A program made the translations under genes and the position numbers. 64,000 nucleotides of DNA from Streptomyces sp. JJ38 (GTDB taxonomy: Bacteria > Actinomycetota > Actinomycetes > Streptomycetales > Streptomycetaceae), in the NCBI RefSeq assembly GCF_019303475.1, contig NZ_JABLSI010000012.1:31280-95279 (forward strand). Reading direction: 5' to 3'. Under the pieces are notes generated by a model, which did not search any database, had not been told where the DNA came from, and was given only the letters and a program-made list of their open reading frames with translations. Positions 26,779 to 37,796 of this stretch are shown in pieces. Numbering within the stretch: the first letter of the stretch is position 1; the number at the start of each line of letters is the position of its first letter.

Positions 26779-27798
26779 GTGCATCCGACCGACTCCACCC
26801 GCTACGCGGTACGCGCCGAGGGGCTGCGCAAGCGCTACGGCAAGGGGAAGTCCGAGAAGCCGGCCCTGAGCGGCTTCGACCTCGCCGTCCCCGCCGGCAC
26901 CGTCCACGGACTGCTCGGACCGAACGGCGCGGGCAAGACGACGGCGGTCCGCATCCTGGGCACGCTGCTCAGGGCGGACGGCGGCCACGCCCGCGTCGGC
27001 GGCCACGACGTGGCGACCGAACCCCGCCTCGTCCGGCGCCTGGTCGGCTTCACCGGCCAGTACGCGGCCGTCGACGAGATCCTGTCCGGGCGGCAGAACC
27101 TGGAGATGTTCGGACGTCTCTTCCACCTCGGCCGGGCCACGGCCCGGCGCCGCGCCCAGGAACTGCTGGAGCAGTTCCGCCTGACCGAGGCCGCGGACAA
27201 GGTCGTCTCCGGCTACAGCGGCGGCATGCGCCGCCGCCTCGACCTCGCCGCCTCCCTGATCCTCGCGCCCAGGGTGCTCTTCCTCGACGAGCCGACGACG
27301 GGCCTCGACCCGCGCGCCCGCAACGAGGTGTGGGACGCCGTCCGCGACCTCGCCGCCGCCGGGACGACGGTCCTGCTGACCACCCAGTACCTCGACGAGG
27401 CCGACCAGCTCGCCGACCGCATCACCGTCATCTCCGCCGCGCCCGGCGAGGGCGGCCGGACCATCGCCGACGACACCCCCGAAGCGCTGAAGAACCTGAT
27501 CGGCGGTGACCAGATCGAGGTCGTCGTCGCCGGACCGCGGCAGCTGGCCGCCGCCGCACGGGCGGTCGCCCGCGTCAGCGGCGGCCGGCCGCACCGCGAC
27601 ACCGAGGCGCTGCGGATCAGCGCGCCCGTCGCGGACCGGGTCGAGGCCCTGACCGAGGTCGCCCGGGTCCTCCGCGACGAAGCCGTGGACGTCGTCGACC
27701 TCGGCGTCCGCCGCCCCACGCTGGACGAGGTCTTCCTGCGCCTCACCGGCGTCCCCACCGAACAGCCCGAGGCGTCCCAGGAGGTCTCCGCCGCATGA
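26779..27798 (+). CDS. daunorubicin-resistance-type ABC transporter ATP-binding protein (DrrA family)
   Basis: 339-aa ATPase. Walker A is [17 protein letters not shown] near residue 50, the signature [19 protein letters not shown] near 140, Walker [15 protein letters not shown] near 160 and the H-loop position is substituted in [17 protein letters not shown] (Q in place of H, a trait of DrrA-type ATPases). The C-terminal domain of about 100 residues (DEVFLRLTG end) is characteristic of DrrA. The GTG at 26779 is chosen for AGGGGGA five bases upstream; an ATG at 26752 would fall within the operator. It is coupled to the permease gene by ATGA. Confidence 0.92.
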   Translation: MHPTDSTRYAVRAEGLRKRYGKGKSEKPALSGFDLAVPAGTVHGLLGPNGAGKTTAVRILGTLLRADGGHARVGGHDVATEPRLVRRLVGFTGQYAAVDEILSGRQNLEMFGRLFHLGRATARRRAQELLEQFRLTEAADKVVSGYSGGMRRRLDLAASLILAPRVLFLDEPTTGLDPRARNEVWDAVRDLAAAGTTVLLTTQYLDEADQLADRITVISAAPGEGGRTIADDTPEALKNLIGGDQIEVVVAGPRQLAAAARAVARVSGGRPHRDTEALRISAPVADRVEALTEVARVLRDEAVDVVDLGVRRPTLDEVFLRLTGVPTEQPEASQEVSAA

Positions 27799-28667
27799 GC
27801 GCCACCCTCGGCCAATCCACCGCCCCCGCCCGGTCCACCGCGCTCGACGCCCTCTCCACACTGGACGGCCCCGAGCGACGGCTGCGCTGGGCACTGACCG
27901 ACTGCTGGACGATCGTCCGCCGGGAGCTGACCCATCTCGTCCGGCAACCCACCATCATCGCCTGGCAGCTGGGCTTCCCGATCGTCTCCGTCCTGCTGTT
28001 CGTCTACGTCTTCGGCAGCGCCATGGACGTCGGCGGCAGCACGGACTACAAGGACTTCGCCATGCCCGGCATGTTCACGATGACCATGGCGTTCGGGTTC
28101 ATGAACACCGCCATGGCCGTGGCCGTCGACAAGGAGCGCGGCGTCATCGACCGCTTCCGGTCCATGCCGATGGCCCCCTCGGCCGTCGTCACCGGTCGCG
28201 GCGTCTCCGATGTCCTGCACGCCTCGCTGGACCTGACGGTGCTGGCCGCCATCGCCCTCGTCATCGGCTGGCGGCCGAACGGCGGCATCCCCGCGGCGCT
28301 GGGCGCCTTCGCCCTGCTGCTCTTCCTGCGCTTCGCCCTCATCTGGGTCGGCGTCTGGATCGGGCTGAGGGTGAAGAACCAGGAGGCCGCGGGCAACCTG
28401 TTCGCCCTCGCCTTCCCCTTCGGCATGATCTCCAGCGTCTTCACCCCGCCGTCGATGATGCCGGACTGGCTGGGCGCCGTCGCCATGTGGAACCCGGTCT
28501 CCTCCACCGCCAACGCGGTACGGGACCTGTTCGGTCAGCCGATGGTGACGACGGGCGGGAGCTGGATCGAGTCTCAGCCGCTGCTCATGTCCGTCGGCTG
28601 GCCGCTGCTCATCACCGCGGCGTTCCTGCCGCTGGCCGTCCGCACCTACCAGCGGATGTCCCGGTAG
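27795..28667 (+). CDS. ABC transporter permease (ABC-2 / DrrB family)
   Basis: 290-aa membrane subunit with six helices. It has the ABC-2 layout with [20 protein letters not shown] before TM1, the [17 protein letters not shown] coupling helix, and [20 protein letters not shown] before the last helices. It would export a hydrophobic drug together with the preceding ATPase. Translation is coupled to it by ATGA at 27795-27798. A strong bidirectional terminator follows. Confidence 0.92.
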   Translation: MSATLGQSTAPARSTALDALSTLDGPERRLRWALTDCWTIVRRELTHLVRQPTIIAWQLGFPIVSVLLFVYVFGSAMDVGGSTDYKDFAMPGMFTMTMAFGFMNTAMAVAVDKERGVIDRFRSMPMAPSAVVTGRGVSDVLHASLDLTVLAAIALVIGWRPNGGIPAALGAFALLLFLRFALIWVGVWIGLRVKNQEAAGNLFALAFPFGMISSVFTPPSMMPDWLGAVAMWNPVSSTANAVRDLFGQPMVTTGGSWIESQPLLMSVGWPLLITAAFLPLAVRTYQRMSR

Positions 28668-28706
28668 GCCCGGAGCCGCCGGGCGCGCCCGCGCCCAGGG
28701 CACGGA

Positions 28707-28750
28707 CGAACGGAGAGGCCCTGCCGTCTGCGGCAGGGCCTCTCCGTTCG
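28707..28750. terminator. bidirectional terminator between ABC permease and serC
   Basis: 20-bp perfect stem with TCTG loop; the inner stem is GGAGAGGCCCTGCCG/CGGCAGGGCCTCTCC. It lies between two converging genes. Confidence 0.85.
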
Positions 28751-28767
28751 GCTGCGGGGTCGGGCGC

Positions 28768-29898
<1,131 letters not shown>

Positions 29899-29927
29899 AC
29901 CGCTCGGTAGCCCGGCAACGGGGCTGT

Positions 29928-29962
29928 CCGGCCCGTGAGACGGCGGACGTCTCACGGGCCGG
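29928..29962 (-). terminator. terminator after the sacsin-like gene
   Basis: 15-bp perfect stem CCGGCCCGTGAGACG/CGTCTCACGGGCCGG with loop GCGGA, 26 nt past the stop of the 1021-aa gene and upstream of serC. Confidence 0.75.
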
Positions 29963-29987
29963 GTGTGCCGCGCTCCCCGCGGCCGGG

Positions 29988-32900
29988 TCAGTCGAACCAG
30001 CGGTCGACGGTCAGTTCGTCCGCGCGCTCCGGGTCCTCCAGCAGCGCGGCGGCCTCGAAGCGCCGGGGCCAGGCCCCCGCCGCCCAGGCCAGCCCCGCGG
30101 CGAGACCCTCCAGCGTGGCGGCGTGCAGGGCGCCGTCCGGCGCGAGCCGCCAGTCCAGCTCGACGCCCTCGACGAGGAGTTCGTCGTGCTCGGTGTACGA
30201 CATCGGCGTCTCGGGGCCGAGCAGCTCGCGGACCTCGCCGGGCACCTCGCGGAGGGCGCCGCCCCCGGGGGCGGGCGCGGGCACGGCCTCGCTCAGCAGG
30301 CCCACGTCCAGCACGGCGGCCAGCCGCGCGGCCCGCTCCGGGCGCACCGGCAGCAGGGCGCGCCCCGCCGCCAGCGGCAGCAGGTCCGGCGCGTCCGCGA
30401 CGAGCGCGCCCTCGGCGTCCACCACCCGGACCCGGCCGTCCACGACGGCGCGGACCTCGTCCGGAAGCGTCACCTCCTCCGGGTCGAGCTCGGCCAGCAG
30501 CGAGTAGAGCCCGTGGAGCTGAGCCGGGCCGACGGGCAGTTCGGCCTCGGCGAGCCGGGCCAGTAGCTCGGCGGCGCCACCGGGCTCGTCGAGCAGGGCG
30601 GCCGCCGAGGTGCGCACGCCGAGGGCGTGCAGCAGCGCCGGGTCGTCGAACCCGCTCGCGTCGGCCTCCTCGTAGAGCCCCGCCAGCAGCGGGTCACCGC
30701 CCGCGGCGCGCAGCCCTGCCGGCCGTCGGCCGTCCAGCACCGGATGGCCGCGCAACCACCACGCGGTGTACGAGCGAACCGTCTCGGCCGTGCCGTCGGG
30801 CAGCAGAACCCGCACCGGCGTGGTCAGCGCGTCCCGCAGCGGCGGCCGGGCCAGCAGGGCGAGCGCCTGCGGCCAGCGGTCGTCGTCGACGAGGTCCAGG
30901 TCGCGGACGGCCAGCAGCTCGGTGGCCACCGGCGGCACCGGCGTGTCGGGGAGCTGGTCCAGGACGTCCTCGCACCACACGTCGACGGCGTCCAGCAGCC
31001 CGGCGTCGTCCGGCTCGGGGTAGTCGGTGTCACGGGGTTCGAACTCGTCCGGGTCGAGGACGAGGTCGGCGGCGCGCACCAGCGGGAAGTCGGCCAGCAC
31101 GCCGACCGCGGTGAGCGTCTGCTCGCCCCAGCGCTCGGCCAGCTCCGGCTCGCACAGCGGCAGTTCCCCCTCGCGCAGCACGGCGGCGAACGGGCTGCCC
31201 GGGAAGGCCAGCTCACCGGCCGGCACCGGTTCCCCGTCCTCGTCGGGCAGGGCGAGCGCGGCCAGCCACGGCTCGTCGCCCGGTGCGAGCCCCGCGTCAC
31301 GGACGAGGCCGAGCACGAGGTCCGTCAACTCCTCCGGGTCGAGCGCGGAGCCGTCCTCGTCCCACACCTCGTCGGCGTCCAGCGAAGCGGCCACGGCCGC
31401 CCGGACCTGCGGCGTCGTCAGGACGGCGCGCGGCGTGGCGGGGACGGCGCCCAGCTTCTCCAGCAGCGGGTGCGCGGCCTCGGTGTGGGCGACCTTCAGC
31501 CCCAGCCGGGCCAGCCGGTCCGCCCCGGCCATATCGGGCAGCGGCAGCAGGACGTGCCGTGGACCGATCGTCGTGCGGCCGTCCGCGAGCGGCACCGGCA
31601 GCCCGGTGAGCCGGTCGGGGTCGACCCCGGCCAAGGAGTCGTACAGTCGGCGCCACCACGCGGGATCGCGCTCGATCCCGGCCAGACGGTCGATGACCTC
31701 GCCGAGCGGGATGCGCGGCACCTCCAGCGTGCGCAGCTCGGTGCGCCGCTCCAGCCCCGCGGGCAGCAGGCTCGGGAACAGCTCGGCCAGGACGGCCACC
31801 GTGGCCGAGCCCGCGCCCTGGGCGATCTCCGCGTCCCGCGGACGCAGCGCCAGCGGCTCGCCCTCGGCCCCGTCCGACCCGTCACCGGGGGCGGCGCTCG
31901 GCAGGAACGGCACGCCCGGCAGCCGCTCCAGCAGCCGCGCCCGCAGCGCCCCGTCCAGCTCGCCGCGCCCGAGCGGGCCGGGGACGAGGTCGATAACTCC
32001 CGGGCCCACCGGGTGCCAGTCGCGCAGCAGTTCCGTATACGTGTCGGCCGCCCGGTCCAGCAGGAAGTCCGTCAGCGGGCCCGGAGCGGTGTGCCGCCGC
32101 GTCGACTCCAGCGGGAAGCTCGCGATGAGCAGCGCGGGCACGCCCAACGGCTCGTCCGTGGGCGTGGGCGCGTGCACCACGGGCGCCGTCTCCGGCCGGA
32201 CCGGCGCCCCGGCACCGTCCACCGGCACCGCCCACGTCACCGTCCAGACCGGACGGCCCCGCTCCTCCACCGGACGGTCGGCCAGCAGCGCCGGATCGGT
32301 GACACCGTGCGCCGACGCCACCCGCCAACGCCGGTCACCGATCACCGTCCACGGTCCGTCGGCCCGGCGCGTCAGCGTGCGCTCGCCCTCGGCCGTCTCC
32401 ACCGTGACCTCGGCCAGCCCCGGCAGGGCCAGCAGCAGCGCGTCGTCCACCCCGGCCAGCAGCCGCTCCGCCAACTCCCGCGCGGCCGCGTCCCGCAACG
32501 GCAGCACCACGGCCGTGTCGTACCCGGCGGGCGCGGCCCCCTCCGCGGCGAACGGCAACCGCAGCAGCGGCACGTGGCCGTCCCGGCGCCGCAGCTCCTC
32601 CGCCAGCCCCGGCACCGCCGCGGCCAGCTCCCGAGCCTCCGCCAACGACCACCGCACGCCCCCGCCGTGGCTCACCACGGCCGGTTCGTCGCTCACCGTC
32701 AGCACGGCGGCGAACCCGACGCCGAACCGGCCGACCGTCGCGGCCTCGTCCCGCTTGGCCGAAGCCCGCAGCGTCGCCAACGACTCGACCCCGGCCGCGT
32801 CCAGGTGGGCTCCGGTGTTCGCGGCCACCAGCGTGCCGTCGCGCAACGTCAACCGCAGCCGCCCGGGCACTCCGGCCCGCGCCGCCGCGTCCGCCGCGTT

Positions 32901-33053
32901 CTGGGCCAGCTCCACGACGAGCCGGTCCCGGTAGCCGCCGAGGGCCAGCTCCTCCTCGGCGTTCGCGTCCTCCCGGAAGCGGGCAGGTGAGGCCGTCCAC
33001 GCGTCCAACACTCGCCGTCGGAGTTCGCCGACCCCGAACACATCACCGTCCAT
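29988..33053 (-). CDS. sacsin N-terminal ATPase-like (Hsp90/GHKL) protein
   Basis: 1021-aa protein whose N-terminal 250 residues form a GHKL (Hsp90-type) ATP-binding domain. The N-box is VVELAQNAADAAARAGVPG, the G1-like strand TLVAANTGAHLDAAGVESLA and the G2 loop GRFGVGFAAVLTVSDEPAVV. The remaining 750 residues are acidic and Leu/Ala-rich with many LPLPD- and LDPEE-type segments and no clear domain. Resemblance to the repeat unit of sacsin suggests a chaperone-like or protein-remodelling role, but no substrate is known. The start at ATG 33053 gives MDGDVFGVGELRRRVL; the ribosome-binding site is weak. It appears monocistronic. Confidence 0.82.
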   Translation of the reverse strand: MDGDVFGVGELRRRVLDAWTASPARFREDANAEEELALGGYRDRLVVELAQNAADAAARAGVPGRLRLTLRDGTLVAANTGAHLDAAGVESLATLRASAKRDEAATVGRFGVGFAAVLTVSDEPAVVSHGGGVRWSLAEARELAAAVPGLAEELRRRDGHVPLLRLPFAAEGAAPAGYDTAVVLPLRDAAARELAERLLAGVDDALLLALPGLAEVTVETAEGERTLTRRADGPWTVIGDRRWRVASAHGVTDPALLADRPVEERGRPVWTVTWAVPVDGAGAPVRPETAPVVHAPTPTDEPLGVPALLIASFPLESTRRHTAPGPLTDFLLDRAADTYTELLRDWHPVGPGVIDLVPGPLGRGELDGALRARLLERLPGVPFLPSAAPGDGSDGAEGEPLALRPRDAEIAQGAGSATVAVLAELFPSLLPAGLERRTELRTLEVPRIPLGEVIDRLAGIERDPAWWRRLYDSLAGVDPDRLTGLPVPLADGRTTIGPRHVLLPLPDMAGADRLARLGLKVAHTEAAHPLLEKLGAVPATPRAVLTTPQVRAAVAASLDADEVWDEDGSALDPEELTDLVLGLVRDAGLAPGDEPWLAALALPDEDGEPVPAGELAFPGSPFAAVLREGELPLCEPELAERWGEQTLTAVGVLADFPLVRAADLVLDPDEFEPRDTDYPEPDDAGLLDAVDVWCEDVLDQLPDTPVPPVATELLAVRDLDLVDDDRWPQALALLARPPLRDALTTPVRVLLPDGTAETVRSYTAWWLRGHPVLDGRRPAGLRAAGGDPLLAGLYEEADASGFDDPALLHALGVRTSAAALLDEPGGAAELLARLAEAELPVGPAQLHGLYSLLAELDPEEVTLPDEVRAVVDGRVRVVDAEGALVADAPDLLPLAAGRALLPVRPERAARLAAVLDVGLLSEAVPAPAPGGGALREVPGEVRELLGPETPMSYTEHDELLVEGVELDWRLAPDGALHAATLEGLAAGLAWAAGAWPRRFEAAALLEDPERADELTVDRWFD

Positions 33054-33197
33054 GCGGCCGACCGTACCGCTCCCCAAGGGCTCCCCCACCACCGGTGCGC
33101 CCCGCGCGGGCGGCCCGGGGCGACTGTCCCCGGGCACCCCGGCGATTCCGGCATGGCCGTCCGGGCGCCCCCGCGACGCTTCCCAACGCCGGAGTCG

Positions 33198-33824
33198 TCA
33201 GCCGTTCACCGAGGGCGAGGCCTCGGGGGCGTGTTCGACGTCGGCGACATCCGGGAAGACCAGGTCGTTCCGGCACCCGAAGCCCTTGGCAGCCTTCTCC
33301 CCCGAGGCGAGGAGCACGGAGAACTCGCCGTCCCGACCTATGAGATCCATCCAGTCCTCAAGGCGACCCTCGACAGTGCGCGGCTCGCCCCCACCCTGCT
33401 CCTGGCACAGGAAACGGATTTTCCTGACACCTATCTCAGCCCCGCCAATCATGGCGATAAGCTCGACGTGCTCCGTGCCCCCGTAGTACCACTCCTGACC
33501 CAGGTCACTGTTCAGATGCTCCTCTGGCAGCCTGAACTCACTCCCTGAGGCCGCCCAGGCGTAGGAGATGTCGAACTTCAGGGACTCATCACCAGGACGC
33601 CGAAGGGTGCAAAAATTCCCTGGATATTGCGGGCCCGCCTCGGTTTCATCCACTATCCGCTCGGGCGGCGCAATCCCCTTGACTCCAGGTTCGTTGAATT
33701 TCACCTCCGCGAACACTCCGTGGCAGAGCTCGTCGTAGTCAGCCAACTCCCCTGACTCCGGCCCCCCTGAGCCGCAGCCCATGATGACACTGAGCAGGGA
33801 AAGAGCCACTGGTACTCGCCTCAC
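33198..33824 (-). CDS. lipoprotein of unknown family in low-GC cassette
   Basis: 208 aa with a lipoprotein signal peptide (MRRVPVALSLLSVIMGC; lipobox IMGC, lipidated Cys17). The mature part has four further cysteines (ELCHGVF, NFCTLRR, RFLCQEQ, FGCRNDL), consistent with two disulfides outside the membrane. GC is clearly below the window average (about 57% counted by hand over 33601-33660). The GTG start overlaps the stop of the WXG-type gene in GTGA. It could be an immunity or accessory protein for that gene; the family is not recognised. Confidence 0.8.
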   Translation of the reverse strand: MRRVPVALSLLSVIMGCGSGGPESGELADYDELCHGVFAEVKFNEPGVKGIAPPERIVDETEAGPQYPGNFCTLRRPGDESLKFDISYAWAASGSEFRLPEEHLNSDLGQEWYYGGTEHVELIAMIGGAEIGVRKIRFLCQEQGGGEPRTVEGRLEDWMDLIGRDGEFSVLLASGEKAAKGFGCRNDLVFPDVADVEHAPEASPSVNG

Positions 33825-36067
33825 CTATCAGTCCCATCCATCGTATCCGCGCGAACCATCCCGCGCGTGTAGGCACCCGCAGCCCCATCATCCATGGACG
33901 AGCCCTTCAAGCCATGCAGCTCCTGGTACGCGTACCCATTACTCCAGGACATTCTTTGACCATGTGTGATGATCTTATCGGATTCGATGCCCGCTTCGAT
34001 CGAATTATCCTGCTCACCCGCCTTGACATCCTCTGCCATTTCATTCCCGAAGTACGTGTCGAGTGCCTTGACTCCCGCATCCACGGCGATCGGAACGGCG
34101 ACGGCGGCCGCAACCCCGGCGCCTGGGTTCGCCGTTGCCGCCGTCACACCCAGGAATGCAGCTCCGCTCACTCCAACGCTGACGCCGTACTTCTTCCACG
34201 ACGAGGATTCCTCCCTGGCCCTGTTCACCTCATCCGCCCTACCCTTGAACTCCTGTTCGATCTGCGAAGTCCGCGCTTCGTCAAGGATTCCATGGTTGTA
34301 CGCGCCTACATTCTGAGCCTTGTGCGCCAGCTCCGAGTCGTCGCCCTGCGCCTCCATAAGACTGGCGGTATAAGCGTGCTGAGCCGCCGACAGGGTCTCG
34401 TAACCACCAGAGTGTTGACCGACGTTGTAGAGAAACCTAAGAGCCGCGCCTTCATCCAGTGAGATATGGCCGACATCTCCTCGATCGAAAATGCTCCTCT
34501 GATCCTCAGAGTCCATTGGGCCAGCATGTGGCGCAACACCCCACGACAGGTCGTCGATGTAGCCCGCTCCCATTTCGGCGAGGCTGTTTACAACACCTGG
34601 CCGCTTGTCCGAAAAGTCAGGGTCATGGGCTACGGCGATGGCCACCTGCTCCATGACGTTGGCCGTGACATCATCGCGCTGTAGGCCGACTTCCCGGTAA
34701 GGGACTCCCAAGGTGGCGGACTCCAGTGCACGGCCAAGCTCATCGTATGCATACCCTCGCTTGGAGTCCTGGCCCTCCACCGGATCATGGGGCCAGCCAC
34801 GCTCGAGCAAGAGGTACCTCAGATCCTTGTCCAGGTATTTGTCCCATTCATTGGGGTTGTAATTCTCCCAGTTGCCGGAGTGGAAAAATTCCTTGGAGGC
34901 TTCTGGGTTGTTCCCCAGGGCCGTCAGGAATCCTGCCATGGGGTCGTTACCCTTGTCGGTTCCGCCGATGTTCAGGTAGTGCGGCTCGACGCCGAGAGTC
35001 CAGATATACCTACTGTCACACTCCTTCTCGAAGTCGATGAGTTCACGACCGTAGGACTGGAGGAAGTCGGGGTCGAAATCTCCCTCGTGCATGAGGCTGC
35101 TGAGGACCTGGAAGCCGTAAGGGGTACGGGCCTTGACCGGCTCGGCCCCGGGGTTGGTGGGGGCGATGACCCGCTCGCCGCCGAGTTCGATGATCTCCTT
35201 CTTCCACTGCCGCATCTCCGGGCTCTGGGAGTGCGAGGCCGTGGCCAGGGTGTGGCCGAGGGAGTCCTGGAGTCTCGTCAGGATCGCCGTCTGTTTCTTG
35301 GTCCTGTCGTGGTCGGCGGTGACCCCGGCCCAGAACTCCAGAACGCCGTTCGGCCCCGCCTTGAGGGCGAAGCGCTCGGCGAAGTACGGGTCGCCTTCGC
35401 GTCGGGCGAGCACCGTGTTGAGGGTTCGCAGGTCCGCGTAGTCCGCCCCGTGCCCCTTGGCGAGGATTCGGGTCGTGGTGTCGGCGTCCTCGGCGGCCTG
35501 CCGCTTGCCCTCCGCCGCGGCGTCGACGCTGTCGTAGGTGCCCGCGTTGAAGCCCTTGTCGCGGCCGTTCCAGTCCTGCGTCAGGGCCCACTTCAGGGCC
35601 TCGTCCGCGTCCGTGGCGTCGTTGACGGCGCTCCGGACGCGGGTGTTGTAGCCCGTGATCGTCTCGGTGTAGAGCCGCTGCCTGCTGCCGTCCTCGTCAT
35701 CGGTCGCGGAGAAGGTGACGACCCCCTCGGAGGAGATACTGAGGTTGCGGTCCTCCTCGACCTCGTCGCGGACGGCCCGCGCCCGCTTCTGGGCGGAGCG
35801 GAACGCCTCCAGCGCGCTCTCGAGGAGACGGTGGACGGCTCGCGCCTCGTCCTCGGCGGAGCTGAACTGGCGGACGACCCCGTCGAACTTCCTGAACGCC
35901 GCCTCGGCCGTCTCGCCCGTCCAGTCGGAGCCCCGCAGGCCCTTGATGACCAGGTTGTCGAAATTGCGGCCGATCGTGTTGAACTGGCCGGGCAGGTTGC
36001 GCCACTTGAGCACCGCCTCGTCCAGCGGGGCCAGGTCGGCGGTCATCAGGTTGTGGTACGTGACCAT
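33821..36067 (-). CDS. large WXG-type protein (DUF6571-like), mosaic base composition
   Basis: 748 aa. The N-terminal 110 residues form a helical hairpin with a WXG-type turn (LRGSDWTGETAEAAFRKFDG), as in ESX/type VII substrates and polymorphic-toxin trafficking domains. The middle and end, including YGRELIDFEKECDSRYIWTL and DEGAALRFLYNVGQHSGGYE, resemble the DUF6571 family. A Gly/Ala-rich hydrophobic stretch near residue 650 (VSVGVSGAAFLGVTAATANP) could enter membranes. GC falls from about 73% in the first third to about 53-60% after roughly 35.1 kb, suggesting a recombined C-terminal part. It is followed, with a 4-nt overlap, by the lipoprotein and preceded by a small helical partner. A secreted effector is plausible, not shown. 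Confidence 0.75.
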   Translation of the reverse strand: MVTYHNLMTADLAPLDEAVLKWRNLPGQFNTIGRNFDNLVIKGLRGSDWTGETAEAAFRKFDGVVRQFSSAEDEARAVHRLLESALEAFRSAQKRARAVRDEVEEDRNLSISSEGVVTFSATDDEDGSRQRLYTETITGYNTRVRSAVNDATDADEALKWALTQDWNGRDKGFNAGTYDSVDAAAEGKRQAAEDADTTTRILAKGHGADYADLRTLNTVLARREGDPYFAERFALKAGPNGVLEFWAGVTADHDRTKKQTAILTRLQDSLGHTLATASHSQSPEMRQWKKEIIELGGERVIAPTNPGAEPVKARTPYGFQVLSSLMHEGDFDPDFLQSYGRELIDFEKECDSRYIWTLGVEPHYLNIGGTDKGNDPMAGFLTALGNNPEASKEFFHSGNWENYNPNEWDKYLDKDLRYLLLERGWPHDPVEGQDSKRGYAYDELGRALESATLGVPYREVGLQRDDVTANVMEQVAIAVAHDPDFSDKRPGVVNSLAEMGAGYIDDLSWGVAPHAGPMDSEDQRSIFDRGDVGHISLDEGAALRFLYNVGQHSGGYETLSAAQHAYTASLMEAQGDDSELAHKAQNVGAYNHGILDEARTSQIEQEFKGRADEVNRAREESSSWKKYGVSVGVSGAAFLGVTAATANPGAGVAAAVAVPIAVDAGVKALDTYFGNEMAEDVKAGEQDNSIEAGIESDKIITHGQRMSWSNGYAYQELHGLKGSSMDDGAAGAYTRGMVRADTMDGTDR

Positions 36068-36088
36068 CTTCGGTGTTCCCCCGGCGAG

Positions 36089-36502
36089 CTACTTGACGTC
36101 CTTCGGCACATCGATCTGCCTGGCCTTGTCCGCCTGGTCGAGGTCCTCGACGCGCAGCAGCCCGGCGGCGTTGCGGAGGGACTGGGCCACGCCCCGGCCC
36201 AGCAAGCCGTCCATGTAGGTCATCTGTTCGCGCCAGCGCTCCTGGAACACCGCGACGGCTCCGGCGGAGGCGAAGCCCGTGAGGCCCTTCGCGATCTCGC
36301 CGGTCTCCTTCATCGTGGCGTCGTCCGCCTTACGGAAGGCGGTGCGGACGGTCTCGGCCTCGCCTGCCCGGTTCACGAGCAGCGACGGAGTCACCTTCAG
36401 TTGCGGCCCGGGGATTCCGCCCCCGCCGTCGACCGGTGCCACCCCGGCCAGGCGCAGCCCGGCCCGCTCCTTGAGCTGGGCCCACTCCTCGTCGAACGAC
36501 AC
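36089..36502 (-). CDS. small helical protein, partner of the WXG-type protein
   Basis: 137 aa, mainly helical (SFDEEWAQLKERAGLRL, VRTAFRKADDATMKETGEIA, FQERWREQMTYMDGLLGRGV, NAAGLLRVEDLDQADKARQI). Size, helix pattern and position just before a WXG-type gene fit an EsxB/ESAT-6-like or LXG-partner role. The GTG at 36502 is used; an in-frame ATG at 36532 adds ten Gly/Lys-rich residues. It lies 21 nt upstream of the 748-aa gene, so the three genes form an operon. GC is normal here, unlike further downstream. Confidence 0.72.
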   Translation of the reverse strand: MSFDEEWAQLKERAGLRLAGVAPVDGGGGIPGPQLKVTPSLLVNRAGEAETVRTAFRKADDATMKETGEIAKGLTGFASAGAVAVFQERWREQMTYMDGLLGRGVAQSLRNAAGLLRVEDLDQADKARQIDVPKDVK

Positions 36503-36640
36503 CTCTCCCCCACCCTTTCGACCCCCGTCCACCCGAATCCGTGTTCACGCCGCCACACGGCGTGCGGCGTCACTGTAGCGCCGACCGGTGACCGGGTTCG
36601 GCGGAACGCGTCGCTTCGGTTGGGTGAGGGGTGGGGAGGG

Positions 36641-37510
36641 TCAGGTGGCGGGCTGGTCCGGCTCCGGGTCGGCGGCCGGGGACGGAGCCGGGGTGTCGTG
36701 GAGGGAGAGCGCGTCGACCTTGGTCTCGTCGATGACCGGGGGCGGGGGCTGCGGGGGCTGCGGCATGACGGCGGCCTCGGAGTGGGCACCGCAGCCGTAG
36801 CCGAAGGAGACGACGCGGCCGTCGGCGGGGGCGTACTCGTTGGCGCAGACGCCGAAGGCCTGGCGGAGGGAGCCGGCGAGGGGGACGAGGAAGCCGCAGG
36901 TCTGGCAGGAGGCGGGGGCGGCCTGGGCCATCGGGGTGCGGGGGCCGAAGTCGTCCTCCCAGCGCTCGGCGGCGAGATGGAGTCCAAGCCGGGAGAGGAC
37001 GCGGGCGCGGCGCATGCCGAGCTCGTCGGCGACGGCGCCGATCTCGCCGGTGCGGGGCAGCGGGCCGGGCTCCTGCTCGGCGAGGGCCTCGGGGGTGGCG
37101 GAGTTCGGGGGCGGGGCGTCCTCGCCGGAGAAGCCGGGTTCCAGGCGCAGGTCGTCGGGCTCGGTGGGCAGGAGGTCACCGGTGCCGAGGTCGCCGGGGC
37201 GCAGGCGGTCGCTCCAGGGCACCCAGACGGGGGCGAGGACGGCCTCGGGGCCGGGCAGCAGCACGGTCTCGTCGAGGGTGACGACGCGGGCGCGGGAGGC
37301 GCGGGCGACGGTGACGGCCCAGCGCCAGCCGCGATAGCCGGGCTCCTGGCATTCGAAGAGGTGGGTGACCACGCGGTCGCCGTCGGCCACGGCTCCGAGG
37401 TAGTCGCCGACGGTGCCGGGGCGGGCCGCGTCGACGGCGGCCTCCCGGGCGAGTTCCACTGCCTCGGCGCACAGCCGGTCGGGGGTACGGCTTCGCATCG
37501 CAGCACTCAC
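36641..37510 (-). CDS. DUF3027 domain-containing protein
   Basis: 289 aa matching actinobacterial DUF3027: SRTPDRLCAEAVELAREAAV, HLFECQEPGYRGWRWAVTVA, VWVPWSDRLRPGDLGTGDLL and a C-terminal four-cysteine zinc-ribbon-like block (SCQTCGFLVPLAGSLRQAFG, VCANEYAP, GYGCGAHSE). The GTG at 37510 is favoured by GAAGAG nine bases upstream; an ATG at 37498 is possible. The C-terminus is a Pro-rich tail. Function unknown. It is divergent from an MFS gene. Confidence 0.87.
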   Translation of the reverse strand: MSAAMRSRTPDRLCAEAVELAREAAVDAARPGTVGDYLGAVADGDRVVTHLFECQEPGYRGWRWAVTVARASRARVVTLDETVLLPGPEAVLAPVWVPWSDRLRPGDLGTGDLLPTEPDDLRLEPGFSGEDAPPPNSATPEALAEQEPGPLPRTGEIGAVADELGMRRARVLSRLGLHLAAERWEDDFGPRTPMAQAAPASCQTCGFLVPLAGSLRQAFGVCANEYAPADGRVVSFGYGCGAHSEAAVMPQPPQPPPPVIDETKVDALSLHDTPAPSPAADPEPDQPAT

Positions 37511-37796
37511 AGCAATCGTCTCTTCCCTACGCCATGTCGCGCCTGCGCGCACGACAGGTGGCCAAGTGGTCGCCGTGGGGGACGGAGCGGACCGTTGGAC
37601 CGCTGCGACGTAACCCGCACCGGGAACACGGGGGACGATGCCGTACGGGGCGCGCTGTGCTCCCACGCTACCCCACGGCGACGTACCGCAACCGACCGAG
37701 GCGGGTGCGGAGGGAAGAGTTCAGCTCGTGGCGGGTTCCGGTGTCGGTCAAGCTTCGATGCCGTTGAAACGGGTCAACCTGGGGCACACTGACGGG

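Noticed and set aside
34787..37792. 1001-codon open frame on the plus strand
   Set aside because: Runs antisense to the WXG-type cassette and DUF3027 genes, whose translations show real domains; composition is Gly/Val/Arg-rich shadow.
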